NCBI GenBank assembly: GCA_964426945.1
Contig: CAYRSS010000048.1
Coordinates: 1-30,893, forward strand
DNA: 30,893 nt
Source of the DNA: CAYRSS01 sp964426945
Lineage (GTDB): Bacteria; Planctomycetota; Phycisphaerae; UBA1845
Reading direction: 5' to 3'
Part shown: in pieces, positions 25,046 to 30,893 of the stretch
Numbering within the stretch: the stretch's first letter is position 1
How the letters are laid out: each line of letters opens with the position of its first letter
The notes under the pieces: model-generated
Databases searched by the model: none
What the model was told of the DNA's origin: nothing
What the model saw: the letters and a program-made list of their open reading frames with translations, nothing else
Program-made: the position numbers and the translations under genes

Positions 25046-26203
25046 ATGAGAGGACTGATCAGCGGCGGCGCGATGCACGCGCTGCTCGCCGGCGCCGCAT
25101 TCGCCGGCATCGTGGATCCGAACCCAATCACCGATTCTCACTGGCCAAGCGGCGACTTCGTCGTCTTCCGACATCCGCACACCCTCGACGCCGCCGCGCC
25201 GGCGACCGAACTGCTCGTGCTGCGCGCCGATGAACACGGCGGCGCCGCCGGCGCCGACGGCCGCGGCGACGACCGCACCGGCCAGGGCGACATCAGCCTG
25301 CGCCGCGTGCTGGGCCGGATGGGCCGAAGCGGCGCGCCGCGCGTCGAATTCGCCATTCATCTCGACATCACGGCGCCCGACGGCCAAACCACCGCCGCCG
25401 CCACCGTGCGCACCTTCGAGGTGCGCGTCGGTGACGCGGTGCATCGACTCGCGGACGCGGTGGCCGTCGCCGCGCGCCCCGACGTCGTGGGTGAACTGCG
25501 CTTCGTCTTCGAAGCCGACGTCCCTGCGGAGCTCGGCGACCCGGCCTCGTTCGACATCGCCGCGGAGATCGAGGCGCCGCCCGGAACACTCATGACCTGG
25601 TTCATCCGCGGCGAAGGGCCCGGTCAGCTCGACGCCAGCGGCGGCGGCGGACTGGGCGACGTGCCCGGCGGCGCGGGCGGGCTGCCGCCCGGTCAGGGGG
25701 CCGGTTCGAATGTGCGTGTCGGCGCACCCGCCGGCGGCGGAGGAGGCGGACGAAGCGGATCGGCCGGCCGCAATGTGAATTCGTTCATCGCCGGCCCGCG
25801 CGAGCCCGATGCCGCGCGGTCGATACCCTTCGACCCGAATACGGAGTTCATGCCGCCCGACCCGCAGCCCGCACGGCCGACGGACAATCCGCTCAACCCC
25901 GGCTCGCTGGCCGACGATCCGCCCGCGTCGGGACAGGATGACTCGCTCATCGACCTGCTAGACCCCGAGCCGCCGATCGCCGTCTCGCCGCCGCGGATCG
26001 AAGACGAGCCGGCGCCGTCGCTCGACAACCCGGGCAACCCCGCCCTGCCGCCGCTCGATCAGCCGGTCTCGCCCCGGCCGACCGGCCCGCGTCCGCCGGG
26101 ACCGGGCGAAGACCCCTCGCCCCCGAGCCCCGAACCGGCCACGGCGTGGCTGATGATCACCGCCGCGGCGGCGGCCCTGCGGCGAAGACGGCGCCCCGCG
26201 TAA
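25046..26203 (+). CDS. PEP-CTERM sorted surface protein, function unknown
   Basis: 385 residues. The start MRGLISGGAMHALLAGAAFAG is a signal-peptide-like hydrophobic stretch. Residues about 20-200 form a beta-rich domain (DFVVFRHPHTLDA..., VEFAIHLDITAPDG...). From about 205 to 360 the chain is low complexity: Gly-rich then Pro/Asp-rich (SGGGGLGDVPGGAGGLPPGQ, DPEPPIAV). The last 25 residues are a textbook PEP-CTERM tail: PEP at about 362-364, hydrophobic AWLMITAAAAAL, then RRRRRP, the signal recognised by exosortase. That predicts export and covalent processing at the cell surface. Exosortase is not in this window. The ATG at 25046 is preferred over the longer open frame because it yields a signal peptide. 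Confidence 0.78.
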   Translation: MRGLISGGAMHALLAGAAFAGIVDPNPITDSHWPSGDFVVFRHPHTLDAAAPATELLVLRADEHGGAAGADGRGDDRTGQGDISLRRVLGRMGRSGAPRVEFAIHLDITAPDGQTTAAATVRTFEVRVGDAVHRLADAVAVAARPDVVGELRFVFEADVPAELGDPASFDIAAEIEAPPGTLMTWFIRGEGPGQLDASGGGGLGDVPGGAGGLPPGQGAGSNVRVGAPAGGGGGGRSGSAGRNVNSFIAGPREPDAARSIPFDPNTEFMPPDPQPARPTDNPLNPGSLADDPPASGQDDSLIDLLDPEPPIAVSPPRIEDEPAPSLDNPGNPALPPLDQPVSPRPTGPRPPGPGEDPSPPSPEPATAWLMITAAAAALRRRRRPA

Positions 26204-26381
26204 CCCGCCGCAAGAATCCCATCGCCAAGCCCGCACGCACCCCGACCGGCTGGCGCGGGACAGCCGCCTGCGCCTGCACCGATCAAGCGGCCTGGGTCTT
26301 CACCGGGGGTCGCGGTGTTGTGGATCGTGGTCAGTCGGCTACGCGGCGTGAGGGATCATCGCCGCCGTCCCCCCGGCTCCG

Positions 26382-26410
26382 TTGGCGGCGTTGGCGACGT
26401 GTGGTACGCT
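26382..26410 (+). promoter_or_regulatory. Possible promoter of tRNA-Ala
   Basis: TTGGCG (26382-26387), 17-bp spacer, TACGCT (26405-26410). Both hexamers are imperfect. The start would be near 26417, leaving about 50 nt of leader before the tRNA. Confidence 0.3.
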
Positions 26411-26465
26411 CCCCCCCGCCTCCGATCCCACTCCCGGCCGACCCGCCGGGTCGCCCGTCCGCCTC

Positions 26466-26538
26466 GGGGCCGTAGCTCAGTTGGGAGAGCGCCTGGTTTG
26501 CAACCAGGAGGTTGAGGGTTCGATCCCCTTCGGCTCCA
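26466..26538 (+). tRNA. tRNA-Ala (anticodon TGC)
   Basis: A 73-nt cloverleaf: acceptor GGGGCCG/CGGCTCC with one G-T wobble and discriminator A, D arm GCTC/GAGC, anticodon arm CCTGG/CCAGG around TTTGCAA (anticodon TGC at 26499-26501), T arm GAGGG/CCCTT with TTCGATC. The terminal CCA is not encoded. The next gene is convergent, and the 3' end of a tRNA is a common site for integration of foreign DNA, which matters for the ATPase at 26716. Confidence 0.97.
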
Positions 26539-26623
26539 GTTCGCGCCTGCCGCGCCCGCCCGCGGAGTGCCGGTCAGACCACCTTCGTCGGCCACGTCCT
26601 GCGGATTGAGCCCGTGTCCGCTT

Positions 26624-26655
26624 GCATGCTCACGCTGAGTACAGCGCGAGCATGC
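26624..26655 (+). repeat. Palindromic AGTA-loop repeat, copy B
   Basis: GCATGCTC/GAGCATGC outer stem and CGCTG/CAGCG inner stem around AGTA, with one A/C mismatch. The 3' flank CACCGG is shared with copy C. Lies between tRNA-Ala and the 3' end of the ATPase gene. Confidence 0.85.
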
Positions 26656-26715
26656 CACCGGTCGGCGAGGCGTATCATCGCCCGAGTCAGGCACACTCAG
26701 TGCGCGACCTCTCAT

Positions 26716-29316
26716 TCACTCTCGCCGGTCGCGGATCCGCTTTATCCACGCTTCCAGCGCCTGCACATCCTGCTCGATCTCGCTCGGATCAGGAAATTGC
26801 GAACCCTCGGCCGCCGCGTGGTCATGCCCGCCTTCCCACGTCGAGCATTTGCCCATGCCGGCGTCCAGCGCCTTGCAGTCCTCATCCGTAATGTCACCGA
26901 GTTGTCTAGCTCGCTGCGTCTCGACACTCTTGCGGTACCGTTCCACAACACCGCCGAGCAGCACTTCCTCCACTGCTCTCTCCCATGACTGCCGCAAGTG
27001 CCCATAGATGTGCTGTCCGGCCTCCCGGTACTTGGTCGGCTCATTCTCGCGATACAGCTTGCCCGCGGCTTGGAGTCGATTCTTCACATAGCCGATGCGA
27101 TCTCTGACCTTCATGCCCTCGAACGGGGGTCCGCTCTCGCAGAGTCCGGCAACGGTGTAGCCTCGCTGCAATGACTGATGTCTGAGATCGACAGACGCCT
27201 TCTCGGCACTCTCCATAAGTGAGACGAGAAAGACAATGTCATGGGTAAACACGACCACCTGCCGCGCTCGTGCTTCCTCAACGAGTCTTCCTGCCACATA
27301 TCGCCGCCAAGCGTCATCCAGTGACGAGACAGGGTCATCGAAGAGAATCGCGGAGCGGTCGTCTGTTGTGCTGAGTTCCGCAAAGAAGGACGCGATTGAC
27401 AGGCAGCGCGCCTCGCCTTCACTGACCACCTTCGGCACGGGGACGCCGGGTGCCCGCCGGAGTTGAAGTTTGTGATACAGCGCGCCGCGAGACCCGCCGG
27501 CAGCGACCATCTCGACTTCAACATGTCGGAAACTCAGTGCGGTGAGTTCATCCTTGAAGCTCTTCGTAAGCTGCTCGGTTACAGCCAGCTTGGTAACCTC
27601 GCTGCTCTTGCGTGTGATCGCGTTGGTCTTCGTCTCTTCCAAACACAGCTGATACGCCGCCAGCCGTTGTTTGCGTTCGATCTCTCCCAGCACGGCGTCA
27701 AGGTGCTTGCCAAGAATCTGCCTTGCTTCGAGTTCACGCAGGTTCGCTTCTATGTGCCTGATTGTCTGCGAACGATCCGTTCCGCGGAGTTCCCCGGCTC
27801 GCTTGCGGAGATGTTCCACATACGCAGGCACTCCCTCCGGCAGCGCCGGAAGAACCGGTAGCTCCGAAGCCGAGACGGACTCGTCACCGAGTGAGTTCAT
27901 GACCGCAACGCGGCGGTGCCGGGCAGCTTCAAGGAACGCTCCGGCCTGCTCCGCAAGCTCGGGCTCTTCGAGATGCAGTTCGTCAATAACCTCCGTCATC
28001 GTGTCGTCGGAGAGCAGGAGCGCGTGCAGCGCGGCACGACGCTGCTCATATGCCGCGGATGCCTGATCGCGTTCGCGCTGCATCTCCGAGCGGAGGAAGG
28101 CGCTGAAGCGGTGAAAACGGTCAATCGCATCATCCTGCAGATGCTGCTGACAAAGCACGCACCGCGCTGTCGCGTCGGTTACAGGAAACGTTCCCTCCGG
28201 GTACGCATCCTCATTCGAGAACCGCTCCGCAGCCATCCAAAGCGCCCGCCACGAATCCGAACCGGTATTCGGAAGCGGTTGCTTCTGGAACGTCTCGCGG
28301 TGAACCGCCTCCACTGCTCGGTGGGCATCCCTCATTCGATCACGTGCACCAAACGCGCCCGTAACGCCCTCATCGGAGAGGAGTCTGGTCGCCGCCTCGA
28401 TCCTCTCGACGAGCGACGAGATGCGCTTTGCTCGGATCTCCAGTGTCCGAGCCGTCTTCTGCGGGTCATCAGAGTGCAGGTCGCTCAGCCGCCTGCGCAG
28501 GTCTTCGAGCTGTGTGATCTCTGGCTCAGACAGCGTCGCGAGGTGCTTCACATCGTCCGGCTTGGTCAGCGATGTCAGGCGCGCGAGCAGGTCATGCACC
28601 TTGGTACCGGGGGGAACTTCCGGCAGGTGAGCAACTGCGATCTCCAGTGCTCGTCGTTCCCCCTCAAGAACCCGCCGGACGGCTTCGCAGACATCTGAGA
28701 GCCGATCAAACAGGTCCAGCCCGAGGGGGCGATAGGCGACATCCGTCTGCGCGGTGATGTACACGCTTGCGCAGTGACGATCGAACACGCTTACCCTCGA
28801 CAGATCCCGATCCGGCGGGTTGTCGTCATCCCATCTGTACTCGTGTTCCGTACCGTCGCTGCGGTAAATGATCGTCGCAGCCGGCCGCCCCGGCGCAGTC
28901 CCTGATACGACGTTGCCGAGAATCTCCTCCGCTCCGCGTGCTCGGCACGCTCGCTTGAGGATTCGGGTGTATCCCGACTTGCCCGCGGCATTCGCGCCGT
29001 ACACCACCGTGAGCGCCGGCCCGAACTTAACGGTCTGATCCGATGCGAGGGCATTGACTCCCGAATGATGTATCAGAGATATCAAGGCAACCGGCGTGCT
29101 GTCGGCCCTCACTTTAGGCAGATGAGCCGCCGTGAGCAGCTCTGGCTCCGTCGCTTCCGCCAAACCATGACTTGACTTGCAGAATCGGGCCAGCTCCTGA
29201 ATGTCGCTCTCTTTGACTTCACCCAGGGAGACAAGCCTGCGCAACCCATCGCGCTGCCAGGCGGGGCGCTCGGTAGACCAGTCGAGGATTTCCCTGAGCA
29301 CATTCACCTTGGCCAC
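26716..29316 (-). CDS. SMC/RloC-like AAA ATPase with zinc-hook-like CxxC; possible defence or stress effector
   Basis: 866 residues, related to the AAA_13/RloC-PrrC class of ABC-type ATPases. Seen: N-terminal ILDWSTERPAWQRDGLRRLV, Walker A GANAAGKS (107-114), a helical coiled region (about 205-375) reaching RCVLCQQ with C386 and C389 as a zinc-hook-like CxxC, a second helical region (about 395-590), ABC signature VSEGEARCLSI (631-641), Walker B AILFDDP (656-662) and switch H692 (VVVFTHD). The last ~135 residues (RDRIGYVKNRL to the end) lack a domain I can name. Related proteins couple DNA-state sensing to a nuclease; here the effector is unknown. GTG start with GGGAGG 6 nt upstream. Base composition is visibly lower in GC than neighbours, it sits at tRNA-Ala and is flanked by inverted repeats, so horizontal acquisition is likely (inference). 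Confidence 0.85.
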   Translation of the reverse strand: MAKVNVLREILDWSTERPAWQRDGLRRLVSLGEVKESDIQELARFCKSSHGLAEATEPELLTAAHLPKVRADSTPVALISLIHHSGVNALASDQTVKFGPALTVVYGANAAGKSGYTRILKRACRARGAEEILGNVVSGTAPGRPAATIIYRSDGTEHEYRWDDDNPPDRDLSRVSVFDRHCASVYITAQTDVAYRPLGLDLFDRLSDVCEAVRRVLEGERRALEIAVAHLPEVPPGTKVHDLLARLTSLTKPDDVKHLATLSEPEITQLEDLRRRLSDLHSDDPQKTARTLEIRAKRISSLVERIEAATRLLSDEGVTGAFGARDRMRDAHRAVEAVHRETFQKQPLPNTGSDSWRALWMAAERFSNEDAYPEGTFPVTDATARCVLCQQHLQDDAIDRFHRFSAFLRSEMQRERDQASAAYEQRRAALHALLLSDDTMTEVIDELHLEEPELAEQAGAFLEAARHRRVAVMNSLGDESVSASELPVLPALPEGVPAYVEHLRKRAGELRGTDRSQTIRHIEANLRELEARQILGKHLDAVLGEIERKQRLAAYQLCLEETKTNAITRKSSEVTKLAVTEQLTKSFKDELTALSFRHVEVEMVAAGGSRGALYHKLQLRRAPGVPVPKVVSEGEARCLSIASFFAELSTTDDRSAILFDDPVSSLDDAWRRYVAGRLVEEARARQVVVFTHDIVFLVSLMESAEKASVDLRHQSLQRGYTVAGLCESGPPFEGMKVRDRIGYVKNRLQAAGKLYRENEPTKYREAGQHIYGHLRQSWERAVEEVLLGGVVERYRKSVETQRARQLGDITDEDCKALDAGMGKCSTWEGGHDHAAAEGSQFPDPSEIEQDVQALEAWIKRIRDRRE

Positions 29317-29410
29317 GATCGACCTCCCACGCCATCGTATCTCATGAGGTCAGAACTCCCCCGGCAGACATCATCGTGTCAAGTGCGCCGGCTCGACCGT
29401 CAGCGACAGT

Positions 29411-29423
29411 TTCGTAGGGTGGG
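29411..29423 (+). repeat. Half copy of the GTAGGGTGGG element
   Basis: TTCGTAGGGTGGG, identical to 2841-2853. The right arm of the inverted repeat is missing; instead palindrome copy C follows 16 bp later, so two repeat types are abutted. Confidence 0.6.
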
Positions 29424-29439
29424 TCGTACTCGGCCGGTA

Positions 29440-29471
29440 GCATGCCATCGCTGTACTCAGCGTGGACATGC
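29440..29471 (-). repeat. Palindromic AGTA-loop repeat, copy C (inverted)
   Basis: Read on the minus strand: GCATGTCCACGCTG, loop AGTA, CAGCGATGGCATGC, flank TACCGG. It matches copy B at about 34 of 42 positions and lies in inverse orientation, so B and C bracket the ATPase gene with their CYACCGG ends facing inward. The inner stem is intact; the outer stem has lost several pairs. Confidence 0.8.
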
Positions 29472-29664
29472 TCCTCCCCCGCTTCGCACCCCGCCCGGCT
29501 CTGTGTTCACATGATGATACCCGCAGGCGCCTGCCGGATGGAAGCGCGACCACGCTTTGGAACAGGCCACGACGACTCGGGGGCGGAAAAGGGGGCAGGG
29601 GGAAAGCGGTGCCGCCGGCTGCTCGCGATGGGTGCGGCGCGAGCCGTCAGCCGCGCCCGCGATC

Positions 29665-29688
29665 CCAGATTCGAAATCTCAAATCTGG
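29665..29688. repeat. AT-rich inverted repeat (RFEISNL-type)
   Basis: CCAGATT (29665-29671) and AATCTGG (29682-29688) with GAAATCTC between; reads as RFEISNL on both strands. An AT-rich island in GC-rich DNA. Comparable GAAATCTC/AAATCT strings are, from memory, a common dispersed intergenic repeat. Only one copy here. Confidence 0.5.
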
Positions 29689-29785
29689 CGTCCCGCCATT
29701 CGCGGATACGTGGGCAGGAGGACAGCTGACTCCTTTGCCTGGCGTTCCTTCCCTCCCCCGCTGCCCTTCTCCCCCGGGAACCTGT

Positions 29786-29791
29786 TACCAT
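29786..29791 (+). promoter_or_regulatory. Possible -10 box (TACCAT) for a leaderless sigma-factor mRNA
   Basis: TACCAT lies 7 nt before the ATG at 29799, the spacing expected if transcription starts at the initiation codon. No Shine-Dalgarno precedes the ATG, which fits. No -35 is seen. Speculative. Confidence 0.2.
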
Positions 29792-29798
29792 ACGCCCC

Positions 29799-30374
29799 AT
29801 GACCGCACCCGCCGGGCCCGATGCCACCGTGTTGCTCGCCGCCGCCGCCGCGGGGGATGCCGCCGCGGCCGACCGGTTGCTGCCGCTGGTGTATGAGCAG
29901 CTTCGCCGGGCGGCGGAGCTTCACCTGGCCGGCGAGCGGCCGGGGCACACCCTGTCCGCGACGGCGATCGTCCATGAAGCGTATCTGAAGCTGGTCGGCC
30001 CCCGGGAGGTGCCCTGGGCGGGGCGGGCGCATTTCTACGCGGCCGCGGCCCAGGCCATGCGGCGAATCCTGGTCGACCACGCCCGGGCGCGGGCGGCCCG
30101 GGGGGGGTCGCGGGTGCCGCTGGAGGCGATCGGCGACGTCGGCGCCCTGGCCACGGCCGATCGCGAACAAATCCTGGCAGTCGACGCCGCCGTGGCCCGC
30201 TTGGAGGCGGAAGACCCGGAAACCGGGGCCGTCGTGCGGCTGCGGTTTTTCGCCGGGCTCAGCGTGGACCAGACCGCGGAGGCGCTGGGCATCTCGCCCC
30301 GCTCCGCCGCCCGGCTCTGGACGTATGCCCGCGCGGTGCTTTTCCGGACGCTGCGCGAGGGCAACGAGGAGTAG
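29799..30374 (+). CDS. ECF-type RNA polymerase sigma factor (PF07638-like)
   Basis: 191 residues. Region 2 (about 25-95) contains LVYEQLRRAAELHLAGERPGHTLSATAIVHEAYLKLVG and HFYAAAAQAMRRILVDHARAR, the pattern of the planctomycete-rich sigma-70-like ECF family. Region 4 (about 135-188) ends in a helix-turn-helix, LSVDQTAEALGISPRSAARLWTYARAVL, that reads the -35 element. It directs RNA polymerase to a dedicated regulon. No anti-sigma factor is adjacent; the kinase gene starts 4 bp after its stop, so the two form an operon and the kinase may control the sigma factor by phosphorylation, as proposed for Planctomycete sigma factors encoded beside Ser/Thr kinases. Confidence 0.92.
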   Translation: MTAPAGPDATVLLAAAAAGDAAAADRLLPLVYEQLRRAAELHLAGERPGHTLSATAIVHEAYLKLVGPREVPWAGRAHFYAAAAQAMRRILVDHARARAARGGSRVPLEAIGDVGALATADREQILAVDAAVARLEAEDPETGAVVRLRFFAGLSVDQTAEALGISPRSAARLWTYARAVLFRTLREGNEE

Positions 30375-30378
30375 CCCC

Positions 30379-30893
30379 ATGTCCCCACAGCCGACCCAGC
30401 GGGCCCGGCAGATCTTCATGGAAGTGGCGGAGCTGCCCGCGGGGGAGCGCGCGGCGGCGCTCGATCGCGCCTGCGGCGGGGACGCGGCCCTGCGGGGGAT
30501 CGTCCAGTCGCTGCTCGACGCCCACGACGAGGCGGGCGGCTTTCTGCACGCCCCCACCGCCAACGCCGCCACCGTCGACACCGCCGAAGCGGCCCACCTC
30601 GCCGAGACCGTCGCCGCCCCCGCGCGCGAGAAGCCGGGTATGAAGATCGGCCCTTACAAGCTGCTGCAGCTCATCGGCGAGGGCGGCTTCGGCTCGGTCT
30701 TCATGGCCCAGCAGGAACGGCCGGTGCAGCGCAAGGTGGCGCTCAAGATCATCAAGCTGGGGATGGACACGCGCCAGGTGGTCGCCCGCTTCGAACAGGA
30801 GCGGCAGGCCCTGGCGATGATGGACCACCCCAACATCGCCCGCGTGCTGGACGCCGGCGCGACCGAGGTGGGCCGGCCGTTTTTCGTGATGGA
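30379..30893 (+). CDS. Ser/Thr protein kinase (partial, cut by window end)
   Basis: The first 171 residues of a Hanks-type (PknB-like) kinase. Residues 1-87 form a helical N-terminal extension (RARQIFMEVAELPAGERAAALDRACGGDAALRG...) common in planctomycete kinases paired with ECF factors. The kinase domain starts at IGPYKLLQLIGEGGFGSVF: Gly-rich loop 100-105, VALK with the ATP-binding Lys at 123, and the alpha-C helix FEQERQALAMMDHPNIARVLDAG (138-160). The catalytic HRD and DFG motifs lie beyond the window. GAGGAG inside the last codons of the sigma gene (30366-30371) serves as its ribosome binding site. Sensor domains downstream, if any, cannot be seen. Confidence 0.93.
   Translation, partial: MSPQPTQRARQIFMEVAELPAGERAAALDRACGGDAALRGIVQSLLDAHDEAGGFLHAPTANAATVDTAEAAHLAETVAAPAREKPGMKIGPYKLLQLIGEGGFGSVFMAQQERPVQRKVALKIIKLGMDTRQVVARFEQERQALAMMDHPNIARVLDAGATEVGRPFFVM

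Larger units (their letters stand above)
29317..29798. other. Repeat-containing intergenic region
   Basis: 482 bp between the divergent ATPase and sigma-factor genes. Contents: a perfect -35 hexamer TTGACA on the minus strand (29377-29382) without a good -10 at 17 bp; the TTCGTAGGGTGGG element (29411-29423); palindrome copy C (29440-29471); a perfect 12-bp palindrome GCAGGCGCCTGC (29523-29534); and an AT-rich inverted repeat (29665-29688). No gene is convincing. Confidence 0.5.

Noticed and set aside
26466..26538. Integration site duplication of the tRNA-Ala 3' end
   Set aside because: I looked for a second copy of the tRNA 3' end beyond the ATPase gene and found none in 29317-29798, so no att site is claimed.

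Overview
This window is high-GC (about 70%) bacterial chromosomal DNA. Its gene content points to a planctomycete, probably of the Phycisphaerae type. Reasons: an ECF sigma factor of the Planctomycete-rich PF07638 type lies 4 bp before a Ser/Thr protein kinase; secreted proteins carry dockerin-like EF-hand tails, Cys-rich double repeats or a PEP-CTERM tail; and several short dispersed repeats sit between genes. No rRNA, transposase, phage structural gene or CRISPR array was seen. The lineage call is an inference from gene families, not a phylogenetic test.

Layout. 1-2738: the tail of an unknown upstream frame, a GT39/ArnT-like multispanning membrane protein (+) and panC (-). 2739-10229: a very large exported GH38 alpha-mannosidase-type enzyme (-), a repeat-rich spacer, and a secreted beta-helix protein with a dockerin-like tail (+). 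10248-16220: an ExeA-type AAA ATPase fused to about 1000 residues of coiled coil (-), a possible 63-residue ORF (+), and an overlapping Alg14-like/Alg13-like glycosyltransferase pair (-). 16391-20876: an exported beta-propeller-like protein (+), a stand-alone tRNA-binding EMAP/OB domain (-), a C45-type Ntn-hydrolase (-) and a DacB/PBP4-type D-Ala-D-Ala carboxypeptidase (+). 21003-26203: a Cys-rich EF-hand secreted protein (+), a double-FHA coiled-coil protein (-), surE (+) and a PEP-CTERM protein (+). 26466-29316: tRNA-Ala(TGC) followed by a convergent, lower-GC SMC/RloC-like ATPase with a zinc-hook-like CxxC, bracketed by inverted copies of a palindromic repeat. 29799-end: the ECF sigma factor and the start of a Ser/Thr kinase cut by the window edge.

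Most genes are singly arranged housekeeping or cell-envelope genes. Real functional units are the Alg14/Alg13-like pair (GTGA overlap) and the sigma/kinase pair. Several proteins point outward: GH38, beta-helix, Cys-rich and PEP-CTERM proteins fit a polysaccharide-handling, surface-protein-rich lifestyle.

The most unusual items are (i) the ATPase next to tRNA-Ala, which looks horizontally acquired and could be a defence or stress effector with an unassigned C-terminal domain; (ii) a palindromic repeat with an AGTA loop found three times, with compensatory stem changes; and (iii) the ATPase/coiled-coil fusion. Rho-independent terminators with a T-run were not found at any gene end.
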